Shown: piece by piece, positions 34,568-44,900 of the stretch
Layout: every line of letters starts with the position of its first letter
How positions within the stretch are numbered: the first letter of the stretch is position 1
NCBI RefSeq assembly: GCF_047739745.1
Contig: NZ_JBLLVA010000001.1
Coordinates: 248,001-312,000, forward strand
DNA: 64,000 nucleotides
Origin: Pseudaminobacter sp047739745
Lineage (GTDB): Bacteria; Pseudomonadota; Alphaproteobacteria; Rhizobiales; Rhizobiaceae
Direction: 5' to 3'
Position numbers and translations under genes: made by a program
Notes under the pieces: model-generated
Databases searched by the model: none
Seen by the model: only the letters and a program-made list of their open reading frames with translations
What the model was told of the DNA's origin: nothing

Positions 34568-35346
34568 GAGCCACCCATGAGTTCGGCCCGCACGGAGACG
34601 ATGTCGCCTACCACGATCAGCGCCGGCGACGAGATCTCCTGGGCGGCGGCCTGAACCACGATGTTGCCCAGTGTTGCGATGAGCACGCGTTCCTGCGGCG
34701 TCGTCGCCGCCTCGATGATGGCGACCGGCGTATCTGCCGCGCGCCCGCCTTCCAACAGGGCGGCGGCAATGACCGGCAGCGTCTTCATGCCCATGTAGAC
34801 GACGATCGGCTGGCCGGTGCGGGCAAGGGCGGCCCAGTCGAGGTCGTCATCGTCGGCGGTGTGGCCGGTGGCCAGAATGATCGCCTTGTTGATACCGCGC
34901 ATCGTGGCCGGAATGCCGTTTACCGCCATGGCGCCGAACGCCGAAGTCAGGCCGGGCAGGACACGCACCGGTATTCCTTCGCGCGCCAGCGCCAACGCTT
35001 CCTCGCCTCCGCGCCCGAAAACGTAAGGGTCGCCGCCCTTGAGACGCAGAACGCGCCGCTTTTCCCGCGCCAGCCGCAGCAGAAGGGCATTGATGTCTTC
35101 CTGCTTCATGGAAGGTCTGCCGCCGCGCTTGCCGGCGTAGAAAAGCTCGGCGCCTTCGGCTACCGCGACGACAGCGGGCGAAACGAGCGCATCATGCACC
35201 ACGGCATCGGCCTGGGCGAGTGCGGCAAGCACGTCGAGCGTCAGGCAGCCAGGGTCGCCCGGACCGGCGCCAGCCAGCCAGACATGGCCGGGCTCAAGCT
35301 GCGGCGGCTGATGGTTCAGGCGGGCGAGGGCTTTTTCGAGCATCAT
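34564..35346 (-). CDS. cobA: uroporphyrinogen-III C-methyltransferase CobA
   Basis: This 260-residue SAM-dependent enzyme methylates C2 and C7 of uroporphyrinogen III to precorrin-2, the entry to cobalamin and siroheme. Signatures are VWLAGAGPGDPGCLTLDVLAAL near residue 22, LRLKGGDPYVFGRGGEE, and VRVLPGLTSAFGA. There is no fused siroheme (CysG) domain. Either of two adjacent ATG codons (35346, 35343) could start it, without a strong ribosome site. It lies 10 nt after cobM. Confidence 0.94.
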   Translation of the reverse strand: MMLEKALARLNHQPPQLEPGHVWLAGAGPGDPGCLTLDVLAALAQADAVVHDALVSPAVVAVAEGAELFYAGKRGGRPSMKQEDINALLLRLAREKRRVLRLKGGDPYVFGRGGEEALALAREGIPVRVLPGLTSAFGAMAVNGIPATMRGINKAIILATGHTADDDDLDWAALARTGQPIVVYMGMKTLPVIAAALLEGGRAADTPVAIIEAATTPQERVLIATLGNIVVQAAAQEISSPALIVVGDIVSVRAELMGGS

Positions 35347-35356
35347 TGATTTCGTT

Positions 35357-36118
35357 TCACAGGCCGCGCCCTCGGAAGCGGCGTTGATAATAGGCGTCGT
35401 AAAGCGAGCTTTCGCGGAAGTCCTGTGCGGCGAGGCTTCGCCCGACGAAAATAATGGCGGTGCGCTCGATCGGGTCCGCAGCGAGTTCGGAGGCGATAGT
35501 CGCCAAGGTGCCGCGAATCACGCGCTCGTCCGGCCAGGAAGCGTGGAAGACGATCGCTACCGGACAATCGGCGCCATAAAGCGGCGTCAGTTCGGCGACG
35601 ATTTCGTCGATGGCGTGGATCGCCAGATGGATGGCGAGCGTGGAGCCCGTCTTGCCAAAGGCGGAGAGGGTTTCACCCGGCGGCATCGGTGAGGCGCGGC
35701 CAGAGACGCGGGTGAGCACCAGCGACTGGGCAAGTTCGGGAATAGTCAGTTCGCGGCCAAGTGCTGCCGCAGCCGCGGCGAAGGCCGGAACGCCGGGCGT
35801 CATCGTGTAGGGGATGCCATGGCGCGTAAGCCGGCGAATCTGTTCGGCGACCGCGCTCCAGACCGACAGGTCGCCCGAATGGAGCCGCGCCACGTCCTTT
35901 CCGGCTGCGTGGGCGGCTACATACTCCGCCTCGATCTCATCGAGCGACAAGGGCGCGGTATCGACAAGCCTGGTATCCGGGCCGCAATAGAAGAGCATTT
36001 CGGCCGGCACGATCGAACCGGCATAGAGGCAGACCGGGCAGCGCGCCAGAAGATCGCGGCCGCGAACGGTGATGAGGTCTGCCGCACCTGGACCCGCCCC
36101 GATGAAATGGACCGTCAT
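35357..36118 (-). CDS. cobM: precorrin-4 C11-methyltransferase CobM
   Basis: This 253-residue tetrapyrrole methylase has VHFIGAGPGAADLITVRGRDLL at the N-terminus, CLYAGSIVPAEML, VARLHSGDLSVWSAVAEQ and TMTPGVPAFAAAAAALG. It makes precorrin-5 from precorrin-4. ATG 36118 overlaps the cobE stop by 4 nt. Confidence 0.95.
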   Translation of the reverse strand: MTVHFIGAGPGAADLITVRGRDLLARCPVCLYAGSIVPAEMLFYCGPDTRLVDTAPLSLDEIEAEYVAAHAAGKDVARLHSGDLSVWSAVAEQIRRLTRHGIPYTMTPGVPAFAAAAAALGRELTIPELAQSLVLTRVSGRASPMPPGETLSAFGKTGSTLAIHLAIHAIDEIVAELTPLYGADCPVAIVFHASWPDERVIRGTLATIASELAADPIERTAIIFVGRSLAAQDFRESSLYDAYYQRRFRGRGL

Positions 36119-36501
36119 TCGACCTCTCCACTGATGGCGAGCGCGCAGGTAACCGAATCGAGAAGGAGGCGAGGCCCGAGCAGGCGCGCCCCTTCGCCGG
36201 CGGCGGCAAGCGCTGCCGCTTCCGAGACCGACGCTACTCCGGTCAGCGTCAATGAAAGTTCCGAGCGGCTGGGCGTCTCGGTTCCCGCACGCGCCAAATC
36301 GGTGTCGTCGACGATGATGAGAGGAAGCCCGAGCTGCCGCGCCGCCGAATGGATAGCGGTCTCGTCGCGTTTCAGGCTGGCGGTCGCCAAACCGCCCAGG
36401 CTCGACAGATCGAGCCGGTATTCGGCGAGCGCCGCGCTTATGGCGCTCAGCACCTGCTGTTCGCTTACGCCCTTGCGGCTGCCGATGCCCGCGAAGATCA
36501 T
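36115..36501 (-). CDS. cobE: cobalamin biosynthesis protein CobE / CbiG C-terminal domain
   Basis: This 128-residue protein starts MIFAGIGSRKGVSEQQVLSAI and has SLGGLATASLKRDETAI, the CbiG C-terminal pattern. In the aerobic pathway the short form is named CobE; its precise role is unresolved, though it binds pathway intermediates in other species. I placed the start at 36501 because this ATG overlaps the cobL stop in the ATGA form that repeats through the cluster; a longer start near 36519 is possible. It is also coupled to cobM by ATGA. Confidence 0.85.
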   Translation of the reverse strand: MIFAGIGSRKGVSEQQVLSAISAALAEYRLDLSSLGGLATASLKRDETAIHSAARQLGLPLIIVDDTDLARAGTETPSRSELSLTLTGVASVSEAAALAAAGEGARLLGPRLLLDSVTCALAISGEVE

Positions 36502-37733
36502 GGCTTCACCCACGACCATTGCGTGACCGGCATGGCAGGGCGCCAACCCTGCATGGAGCCGATGGGCGCGGCGCGCGAAACCGCCATGCGGGTGAGTTCG
36601 CCGCCCAGTCTGGCGTGCAAGGCAAGCAGCAGCACCTCCATTTCGAGCGTCACGGCATTTGCGACCAGCCGCCCGCCCGAGGGCAGGGCGTCGATTGCCG
36701 CATCCATGACACCCTGATCCGTGCCGCCACCGCCGACGAAGATCGCGTCAGGTTTTTGAAGCCCGGAAAGAGCCTCGGGAGCGCTGCCTTCGACTATGAG
36801 GAGACCCGGCACGCCGCAGGAAGCCGCATTGCGGCCGATGCGGGCGGCGCGCTCAGGCGAAGCCTCGATCGCGATCGCGCGCAGCGATGGATCGCAGAGC
36901 ATCCATTCAATGGCGATCGAGCCGGAGCCAGCACCGACGTCCCACAGCAATTCGCCGCGCCGCGGTGCGAGCGTGGAAAGCGTCACGGCGCGCACTTCGC
37001 GCTTGGTGACCTGGCCGTCATGCTCGAACAGATCGTCAGCCATGCCCGTCGTGAGCGGCAGGATCCGCGCTTCAGGCGTTGATTCCACTTCGATTGCCAG
37101 AACGTTGAGCGGATTGATGTTTTTCTCCGAGAAAGTCACCGCGCGTACTGAGACCAGCCGCTCCGAAGGGCCGCCGAGCGCTTCCAGGATGGTCAGCCGC
37201 GACGGGCCGAAGCCGAGTTCGGACAGGAGGTGCGCGATGGCGGCCGGGCCGTCGCCATCCGAGGTCAGCGCCAGGATGCGGGCCCTTGGATGTAGCAGCG
37301 GGCAGATCAGGTCGATCGGCTTGCCGTGCAGCGAAATCGTCTGCACGTCGGCGAGAGACCAGCCGAGACGCGCAGCAGCAAGGCTGAACGAAGATGGCGC
37401 GGGCACGACATGCATCTCGTTGGCCGGCACGTGGCTCGCCAGAGTTGCGCCGACGCCGTGACAGAAAGGATCGCCGGAGGCGAGCACGCAGACGCGTCGC
37501 CCCCGCAACTCCAGCACGGCGCCCATGCCGGCATCGAATGGCGACGGCCAAGGCTGGACTGCGCCATGCACAAGCTGTTCCACCAGCGCCAGATGCCGCC
37601 TGCCACCAAAAACCGTTTCGGCTTCCGCAATGCGGCGCTTGGCCTCGTGGCCAAGACCTTCTACACCGTCTTCACCGATGCCGATGATGCTGAGCCAGCG
37701 TCCGGCCTCGGCGGATTCGCGCTCAGCAGGCAT
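36498..37733 (-). CDS. cobL: precorrin-6Y C5,15-methyltransferase (decarboxylating) CobL
   Basis: This 411-residue fusion has an N-terminal tetrapyrrole methylase domain (WLSIIGIGEDGVEGLG, VLASGDPFCHGVGATL, VVPAPSSFSLAAARLGW) and a C-terminal CbiT-like methyltransferase/decarboxylase (LLWDVGAGSGSIAIEWML, IFVGGGGTDQGVMDAAI). It methylates C5 and C15 and decarboxylates the acetate at C12. ATG 37733 starts MPAERESAEAGRW. It overlaps the start codon of cobK on the opposite strand, and the sequence to its right on the minus strand is antisense cobK. Its stop overlaps cobE. Confidence 0.93.
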   Translation of the reverse strand: MPAERESAEAGRWLSIIGIGEDGVEGLGHEAKRRIAEAETVFGGRRHLALVEQLVHGAVQPWPSPFDAGMGAVLELRGRRVCVLASGDPFCHGVGATLASHVPANEMHVVPAPSSFSLAAARLGWSLADVQTISLHGKPIDLICPLLHPRARILALTSDGDGPAAIAHLLSELGFGPSRLTILEALGGPSERLVSVRAVTFSEKNINPLNVLAIEVESTPEARILPLTTGMADDLFEHDGQVTKREVRAVTLSTLAPRRGELLWDVGAGSGSIAIEWMLCDPSLRAIAIEASPERAARIGRNAASCGVPGLLIVEGSAPEALSGLQKPDAIFVGGGGTDQGVMDAAIDALPSGGRLVANAVTLEMEVLLLALHARLGGELTRMAVSRAAPIGSMQGWRPAMPVTQWSWVKP

Positions 37734-37734
37734 G

Positions 37735-38502
37735 ATGGCACACCGGATTCTGATACTTGGCGGAACCACTGAGGCCCGGCAGCTTGCCGGAAGGCTGGCC
37801 GGTCGCACCGATGTTGCGGTGACGCTGTCGCTCGCCGGCCGTACCGTCGATCCAGTCGTGCTGCCGGTGCCGGTACGTCGCGGCGGTTTTGGCGGCGCAC
37901 AGGGGCTTGCCCGCTATCTCAGCGACGAGCGCATTGATCTGCTGGTTGACGCCACGCATCCTTACGCGGCCGGCATTTCGCGCAATGCCGCGGAGGTGGC
38001 TTCCGTCGCGGGCGTCTCCATAGTTGCCCTGCGGCGCCCGGCCTGGATGCCGGTGCCAGGCGACCGCTGGACGCTGGTCGAGAACGGCGCGGGCGCGGTC
38101 GCGGCGCTCGGGGAAAAGCCGCGCCGGGTATTCCTGGCGCTCGGAAGGCAGGAGATCGCGGATTTCGAGGCTGCGCCGCAGCACGCCTATGTCATTCGCA
38201 GCGTCGATCCAGTCGAACCGCCGCTGAATTTGCCGACCGCCACCTATATCCTGGCGCGCGGGCCGTTTCGCGAGGAAGATGAACAAGAACTTCTGACCAG
38301 CCAGCGCATAGATGTGGTTGTGGCAAAAAACAGCGGCGGGGCAGCCACTTACGGCAAGATCGCCGCTGCGCGCGAGCTCGGCATCGAGGTCGTTCTGTTG
38401 CGCCGGCCGCAACTGCCGGAGGTTCCAGCAGCAGCCAGCGTCGCGGAGCTTCTGGACTGGATCGATCATTGGCTGGATTCCGTCGAAAAGCGCGGTGTGT
38501 AG
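37735..38502 (+). CDS. cobK: precorrin-6A reductase CobK
   Basis: This 255-residue NADPH-dependent reductase makes precorrin-6B. It starts MAHRILILGGTTEARQLAGRL and has VDATHPYAAGISRNA, VFLALGRQEIADF, and VVAKNSGGAATYGKIAAARELGI. It is the only gene of the cluster on the plus strand. The first ATG could be 37732 or 37735; either abuts or overlaps the cobL start codon, so its promoter must lie in cobL. The 3' end overlaps cobJ by 37 nt in the convergent direction. Confidence 0.93.
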   Translation: MAHRILILGGTTEARQLAGRLAGRTDVAVTLSLAGRTVDPVVLPVPVRRGGFGGAQGLARYLSDERIDLLVDATHPYAAGISRNAAEVASVAGVSIVALRRPAWMPVPGDRWTLVENGAGAVAALGEKPRRVFLALGRQEIADFEAAPQHAYVIRSVDPVEPPLNLPTATYILARGPFREEDEQELLTSQRIDVVVAKNSGGAATYGKIAAARELGIEVVLLRRPQLPEVPAAASVAELLDWIDHWLDSVEKRGV

Positions 38503-39230
38503 ACCAGCGGAGGCTTGTGGGCGCGCTCGACAATGCTGGTCTCGGGCGAGCCGATCATGACGCAGGTGGCCATGTCGGCTTTCGCCGGATCGGCTTGCTC
38601 AAGCTTTACGATCTCGATTCGTTCGTCGGGCCGACCGGCAGCACGGCCGAAAATGACCGGCGTGTCACCCGGCAAATGCCGCCGCAATATTTCGAAGGCG
38701 CTGCCGAGCTGCCAGGGCCGCGCCTTGCTGATCGGATTGTAAAGCGCGATCACGAAGCCTGCGCTGGCCGCCGCTTCCAGCCGGCGCTCGATCACCGCCC
38801 AGGGTTTCAGATTGTCCGAAAGCGAAATGGTGCAGAAATCATGGCCGAGCGGCGCGCCGATGCGGGCCGCAACCGCCAGCATCGCAGTGACGCCGGGGAT
38901 AATCGTCAGATCGATGTCGCGCCATTCGACAGGGCCTTTTTCGATCGCCTCGCAGACCGCGGCGGCCATGGCAAAGACGCCCGGATCCCCCCCCGAGACC
39001 ACAGCGACTTTCGCACCCTCCGCTGCCCTTTGCAGCGCTGCATTGGCTCGCGACAATTCCTCCCGATTGTCGGAGGCGATGCGGGTCTGGTCCGGCCGCA
39101 ATTCCAGCCGGTCGACATAAGGCCCGTAGCCGAAGAAGAATTCGGCCTCGGCCACCGCATGGCTGGCCTCCGGTGTGACCTGGCTGGCATTACCGGGTCC
39201 GAGCCCGATGACGAAGAGCTGTCCGCTCAT
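38466..39230 (-). CDS. cobJ: precorrin-3B C17-methyltransferase CobJ
   Basis: This 254-residue ring-contracting methylase has LFVIGLGPGNASQVTPEASHAV, VAVVSGGDPGVFAMAAAV, TIIPGVTAMLAVAARIGAPLGHDF and VIALYNPISKARPWQL. It makes precorrin-4. ATG 39230 overlaps the cobI stop by 4 nt. Its 3' end runs into the convergent cobK. Confidence 0.95.
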   Translation of the reverse strand: MSGQLFVIGLGPGNASQVTPEASHAVAEAEFFFGYGPYVDRLELRPDQTRIASDNREELSRANAALQRAAEGAKVAVVSGGDPGVFAMAAAVCEAIEKGPVEWRDIDLTIIPGVTAMLAVAARIGAPLGHDFCTISLSDNLKPWAVIERRLEAAASAGFVIALYNPISKARPWQLGSAFEILRRHLPGDTPVIFGRAAGRPDERIEIVKLEQADPAKADMATCVMIGSPETSIVERAHKPPLVYTPRFSTESSQ

Positions 39231-39964
39231 GGCCGCCCCTCCCAGCCGGGTACCAGCACGATGGCGAAATAGGGGGCGCTGTCGTCGCGTTTGTCGGAAA
39301 GCTTCATGGCCGCGGTGTTTTCCATCGTGCCGCGCTCGACATAGACGGCGCGGTCGAGCTTGCCGGATGCTCGCAGCGCGCGGCGAATTTTGGGCAGGTT
39401 GCGGCCAACCTTCATGATTACCGCCGCGTCGGTGTCGGCCAGCCGGCGCGTCATCTCGAATTCGCTCATCGTGCCGGGCAGCACGCTCAGCACATCGTCG
39501 CCTTGCACGATCGGCAGGCCGGTCTGCGACCAGCAGCCCGACATGGCCGTAACGCCGGGGATCACTTCGGTCGGGAAATGCTGCGACAGGCGGACATGCA
39601 GATGCATGTAGGACCCGTAGAACAGCGGGTCGCCCTCGCTAAGCACGGCGACAGTCCGGCCCGCCTCCAGATGTGCGGCAACAGCGCGGGCCGACTCCTC
39701 GTAAAAAGCGCTGATCGCCGATTTATAGTCGGCGTGGCTCCTGTCGATTTCAGTGGTAACCGGATAGAGCAGCGGCAACTCGATGATATCAGGCTTCAGA
39801 TGCTCGGAAATGGTGGCGCGCGCATTTCCGTTACTGCCGCGCTTGGCGAAATGCGCGAGCACATCGGCCTCGCGCAGCGCCCGCACCGCTTTCAGCGTCA
39901 GCAATTCGGGGTCGCCGGGGCCGGTGCCGACGCCGATCAGGCGGCCTTTGGGCTGGATGCTCAT
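39227..39964 (-). CDS. cobI: precorrin-2 C20-methyltransferase CobI
   Basis: This 245-residue SAM-dependent enzyme forms precorrin-3A. It shows LIGVGTGPGDPELLTLKAVRAL, VAVLSEGDPLFYGSYMHLH, EVIPGVTAMSGCWSQTGLPI and VIMKVGRNLPKIRRAL. The start overlaps the cobH stop by 4 nt (ATGA). Confidence 0.95.
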   Translation of the reverse strand: MSIQPKGRLIGVGTGPGDPELLTLKAVRALREADVLAHFAKRGSNGNARATISEHLKPDIIELPLLYPVTTEIDRSHADYKSAISAFYEESARAVAAHLEAGRTVAVLSEGDPLFYGSYMHLHVRLSQHFPTEVIPGVTAMSGCWSQTGLPIVQGDDVLSVLPGTMSEFEMTRRLADTDAAVIMKVGRNLPKIRRALRASGKLDRAVYVERGTMENTAAMKLSDKRDDSAPYFAIVLVPGWEGRP

Positions 39965-40593
39965 AGGCCAGGCCTCGCCAGCGCATTGATAGCGGCGGCT
40001 GTCATGGCGCTGCCGCCGAGGCGGCCGCGCACGATGGCGTAGGGCACGCCGTAGGAGTTTTCAGCCAGCGCGTCCTTGGACTCGGCCGCACCCACGAAGC
40101 CGACCGGCATGCCGATGATGGCTGCGGGCTTCGGGGCGCCATCACGCAGCAATTCAAGCAGATAGAAGAGGGCCGTGGGCGCATTGCCGATGGCCACGAC
40201 CGACCCCGCCATGCGGTCCTCCCAGAGCTTGATGGCGGCGGCCGAGCGGGTGTTGCCGATCTTTCTGGCCAGGGCGGGCGTCCGCTCGTCGCGCAGGGTG
40301 CAGATCACTTCATTGTCGGCGGGCAGGCGGGCTCGGGTCACGCCGCGCGCGACCATTTCGGCATCGCAGAAGATCGGCGCGCCAGCCTTCAGCGCCGTGC
40401 TGGCAGCTTCCACGAAGCCGGGCCCGAATTCAAATTTGTCAGCCGCCTCAACCATGCCGCAAGCGTGAATCATGCGCACGGCGACGTCCGCCTCGGCAGC
40501 GGAGAAGCGGGTAAGGTCGGCTTCGGCGCGAATGATGGCGAAGGAGCGCTCGTAGATCGCGTCGCCGTCGTGGATGTAATCATATGCGGACAT
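39961..40593 (-). CDS. cobH: precorrin-8X methylmutase CobH
   Basis: This 210-residue enzyme moves the C11 methyl to C12, giving hydrogenobyrinate. It starts MSAYDYIHDGDAIYERSFAI and has RMIHACGMVEAADKFEF (catalytic His), AGAPIFCDAEMVARGVTRARL, and VGFVGAAESKDAL. AAGGTGACA precedes ATG 40593. It overlaps the cobG end by 14 nt. The longer frame to 40737 was rejected. Confidence 0.94.
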   Translation of the reverse strand: MSAYDYIHDGDAIYERSFAIIRAEADLTRFSAAEADVAVRMIHACGMVEAADKFEFGPGFVEAASTALKAGAPIFCDAEMVARGVTRARLPADNEVICTLRDERTPALARKIGNTRSAAAIKLWEDRMAGSVVAIGNAPTALFYLLELLRDGAPKPAAIIGMPVGFVGAAESKDALAENSYGVPYAIVRGRLGGSAMTAAAINALARPGL

Positions 40594-41929
40594 TGTCACC
40601 TTGCTGAAAAAACGCGGCGATCCGGGCACTGCCGAGGCGCGCGAGACAGGTTGTCGGGGTTTCGCCGGAGCGGCGTTCCTTGCGAAGTGCAGCGGCCATC
40701 CGGCTAAGGCCGGACACCAGCGTCTCGCTGGGTGCATCTACTATTGGAGCGCTTCTGGCTGTTGCGGAGAAAACGAGCCCGACGCGCCCATTTTCGCCGC
40801 CGATGAGGGTAAACGGGGCAGTGCCCGGATGGGCGCAGCCTTTCGCGCAACCGGAGACGTGAAGGAAAAACGCGGCGTCGAGCATGTCGCCGGATCCACG
40901 AGCGATTTCCTCGGCGATATTGCGGGCCGCGATATGGCCCGAGGCGCATGCCGGTGCGCCGGGACAGGCCATGATCATACGGCGTGGATCATCGGCATCG
41001 ACGATGAAGCCCAAAGACGCCGCGATCCGCTGAAATTCGGCGCAGGCGGTGCTTGAAAGGCCGAGCACGAGCAGTGCCCGTTGCTGCGCGAGCCGGATTT
41101 CCACGGCGCCCAACGATGTGGCCTGGCGGCATAGACTTATAAGCGCATTTGCATGCACGCTGCCGAAGGGCAGACCAACGCCGACAACAGGTTTTCCGTG
41201 CGCGCCGGCGAGAATTCCGATTGGAGAAGACGAGGTTAGTGCCGGATGCTTATTTCTTGATTCATCAAGCCGGGGCGGGCACTCAGCCATCGCTCGCATC
41301 TGCGCCGACGAGAGATCGCGGGCGCGGGCCTCGTGCCCCCGCTCTGCGATGGCCCGCAAGATCGCGAGAGCTGCGTCGCAGGCGTCATCCTCATTGAGCG
41401 TGCCAAGGCAGGCAGCGGTACTCGCGTCGCCGGCAACGGCAAGCAACCAGCTTCGATCGGCGAGCGCGACAAGCCTGACATCGGCTTGCACGGTGTTCAT
41501 GGTCAGTTGGCCGCCGCCATCAACGACCACGGAAACCTTCGGGCCTAACTTATTTTCGAGACCGGACGTCTCGATGGCTTGGCGGATACGCTCGACGAGC
41601 GCAACGGGATTGCTGATCTCCTGCGGGTCGAGCCCGGCCAGTGGTCCGGTTTCGGCCGGAACACCGGTCCGGACCGCAATGCCCAGCATATCGACCTCCG
41701 CAGCCAGCAATGATGCGCTTTGCGCCGTCAATCCGCGAATCTGCAGGCTGCCGCGCGCCGTCACCTCCACAATGCCGTTGCCGTGGCGGAGAGCCGATTC
41801 GCCGAGTCCAATCAGGATATTGGGGGAAAGTCCTCCAGCGACGGGATTGAGGCGCACCAGGAGCCCATCGCCGGTATGCATCGGGCGGGACAAGGCCGGA
41901 CAGGCGCCACGTCGGGAAAAGGCGCTCAC
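40580..41929 (-). CDS. cobG: precorrin-3B synthase CobG
   Basis: This 449-residue oxygen-dependent enzyme hydroxylates precorrin-3A; its presence marks the aerobic pathway. It belongs to the sulfite/nitrite reductase fold. The iron-sulfur cysteines are seen as ACPGAPACASGHIAARN and, about 35 residues later, VSGCAKGCAHPGTAPFTLIG. The N-terminal ferredoxin-like half has GDGLLVRLNPVAGGLSP. ATG 41929 overlaps the cobN stop (ATGA). CobG is missing from some alphaproteobacteria that use CobZ instead. Confidence 0.93.
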   Translation of the reverse strand: MSAFSRRGACPALSRPMHTGDGLLVRLNPVAGGLSPNILIGLGESALRHGNGIVEVTARGSLQIRGLTAQSASLLAAEVDMLGIAVRTGVPAETGPLAGLDPQEISNPVALVERIRQAIETSGLENKLGPKVSVVVDGGGQLTMNTVQADVRLVALADRSWLLAVAGDASTAACLGTLNEDDACDAALAILRAIAERGHEARARDLSSAQMRAMAECPPRLDESRNKHPALTSSSPIGILAGAHGKPVVGVGLPFGSVHANALISLCRQATSLGAVEIRLAQQRALLVLGLSSTACAEFQRIAASLGFIVDADDPRRMIMACPGAPACASGHIAARNIAEEIARGSGDMLDAAFFLHVSGCAKGCAHPGTAPFTLIGGENGRVGLVFSATARSAPIVDAPSETLVSGLSRMAAALRKERRSGETPTTCLARLGSARIAAFFQQGDNVRI

Positions 41930-44900
41930 GCTGCTTCCTCCAACGCCTCGGCCTCTGCAATCAGGCGCGCCAGGTCATCGTCTATCGAGTTGCGCAGCGG
42001 GTGCCAAAGCCCGCGACGGCGCGCGGAGGCCAAGCGCTGCGCTATAGCCTTGGCCGCCGCCGGATTTTCCTGCAGCAGGAAGGCGCGGACTGCCTCGTCG
42101 CCCAGATAGGCGTCGTGAACGGCCTCGATCAATGCGCCGGGAATCGCTTCTGTCGTTTCGGCGAAACCGACAAGCCTGTCGACGGTTTCGGCAAATTCGG
42201 AGGCGCCGCGCGGGCCGTGCCGCATCTGGCCCGCGATGAAGCGCGGATTGACGGCGCGGGCGCGGACCACGCGTGACACGGCCTCGGTTATCGAGCGCGG
42301 TCGCGGGTTTGCCGGATCGGTGGTGTCGAGGACGATGACGTCGGCATTTTTTCCCAGCGCTGCGACGGCTGCGGAAAAGCCGCCGATGAAGGCGACATCG
42401 GCCGAGCCCTCCAGGATGTCGCGGCCGGGATCGTCGCCCGTGTGGACCAGCAGATCCGCCTCGGCAATGCGCGCCGCAAACGCGCCTGGCGCCGAAATGC
42501 CTTCGCCTTCGGCACCGCCATAGGCGTGCGAGGTGGCATTGAGATATGCGTGGCCGAATTCTTCCCGATTGGCCCATCCGCCGCTCGAGAGCAGGTCCTC
42601 CAGTCCGGCGCCATATGTGCCGGGCGAGGAGCCGAAAATGCGCGAAGGCGCCTTGCCGGTTGCGCGCATATCCGCCGCGAGAGGGTTTTCCGACTCGTCT
42701 TCTTCGCGTGCGGCAATGGCTTTCACGGCCGCGTCGATGAGAGCGATCTGGGTCGGAAACATGTCGCGGAAGAGGCCCGAAATGCGCCAGGTGACATCGA
42801 CGCGCGGCCGCCCGACCGCTGCCGGCGGCAGCACTTCGATGCCGGTGACGCGTCCCGTCGATGCATCCCATTGCGGACGGCACCCCATCAGGAACAGCCC
42901 CTGCGCAATTTCCTCGCCGCCGGTGCGCAGCGAGGCGCTGCCCCAGAGATCGATGACCAGAGAGCGCGGCCAATCGCCATGGTCTTGAAGGTAGCGGCGC
43001 AGCACCTCTTCGGCTGCGGCGCGGCCGAGGTCGAACGCGGTCGGCGTCGGCATGGTGCGCGGGTCTGCAGTGAACAGGTTGCGGCCGGTCGGCAGAACGT
43101 CGGTGCGACCCCGAGCAGGCGCCCCGGCGGGTCCGGCATGGATATGACAGCCGTCGAGCGCGGCAATGAGTGCGCTGCGTTCGCTCTCGGCACTGCCGCG
43201 GCGCATCGGGTCCGGCTCGTCGGTTGCCGCGCGGCCATATATATGCAGGCCGTCCTTGATGGTGAAATCCTTGAGGTCGCAAAGCCAGGCGTCGATGCGG
43301 CGCAGCGCTTCGTCGGGCGCATCGGTGCCCGCCACGCCGGCCTCGGTGGCTAAGCCAGTGCTGGCGGCGGTTTCGACGATCAGTCGCGCCAACCGGTCGC
43401 GACGGCGCCGATCGAGCCCGTCGGCCTGAGCATATTCGTCGACCAGCCGCTCCAGTTTCTGCTGATTCTCATCAAGCCCGGCCTGCGTTAGTGGTGGCGG
43501 CAGGTGACCGAGGGTGACAGCGGAAATGCGACGCTTGGCCTGCGCCGCCTCGCCGGGATTGCTGACGATGAATGGATAGATCACCGGCAGCGCGCCGGTG
43601 ACGATTTCTGGAAAACATTCACCGCTCAACGCAACTGTCTTGCCCGGTAGCCATTCCAGCGTGCCATGCGCGCCGACATGCACCAGCGCGTGGCAACCGA
43701 TACCCTTTTGCAGCCAAAGGCCGAAGGCGAGCAGCGCATGACGCGGCGGCAGCGATGGATCGTGATAGTCGGCGCGGCGATCCGCCGAGCGCCCGCGATC
43801 AGGTGCAAGGGCGACGGTGACGTTGCCGAAAGTCGCCGCGCGAAAGCGAAAGGTGGATTGCTGCGTGTCCCGAACTGCGTCGCCCCATGCCGCGTTTACG
43901 GCATCGATTGCGTTCGTGGGAAGCTTTAGGGCGAACGTACGATAGTCGTCCAAGGCAAGCGCGTGATCGGAAGCATCCAGTGCCGTCAAAAGATCACGAG
44001 AGCTTTCCGGAATCTTTTCAACAAAGTAGCCTTCGGCCTTCAGGTCGTGCAGCATGGCGAGCACGCTCGAGGGCACGTCGAGGCCAACCGCGTAGCCGAT
44101 GCGGCCGGGGGCGCTCGGATAGTCCGGAATGAGGATCGCGATCTTTCGCGTGGCGCGCGGTTCTTTCTGCAGGCGGATGAAGGCTGCAAGGCGGTCGGCG
44201 GCCCGCGCGATGCGGTCAGGCTCGGGCCGATTGGCGAAGGCCTTGAATGCCAAGGCGTTGTCCGCTTGCGTTTCGGCCTTGAAGGAGACCGCACCTGCCA
44301 TGATGCGACCGTCAAGCTCGGGCATGACGACATGCATGGCAAGGTCCGCGGGCGCAAGTCCGCGCTGGTTCGTCGCCCAGGCTTCGCGGCGGGTTGTGGC
44401 GGTGATGACCTGGAAGACCGGCACGCTGGCGCGGTCGAACACCGTTTCCACGCCGGGCTCGGCGCCTGTGGCAAACGCCGTGGCGGTAACGATGACGCTC
44501 GGCGAAAGAGACCTGAGTGCCGGTTCGACGAAACCGAGCGAGGCCGGATCCTTCAGGCTGGAGACGAAGATCGGCACTGGCGCCATGCCGCGCTCGCGCA
44601 GCGCTTCGACAAGCGCGTCGATAGGCGCCACATCGGCGGCAAGCAACATGGAGCGATAAAAGAGAATGGGAACGACCGGCGCGCCGACCGCCAATCGGGG
44701 GGAGGCCAGAGGTGCGGTCACGACGCCGGATTCCGGGTCGTAGAAGCCGGCCTTGGGGACATTTACCGGCGCGACCGGCGCCACCTCGCTGCCGGCAAGC
44801 GCCGCCAACTTGCGCATGACGCCGCTCATATTGGCAGGACCGCCCTCACGGAAATAATCGAGTAGATCGTCCAATTGGTCGCGGGGCAGGGTAGAGCACT

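Noticed and set aside
42442..44865. Long plus-strand frames opposite cobN (about 300 residues each)
   Set aside because: Antisense frames with GC-driven openness; cobN motifs are continuous on the other strand.
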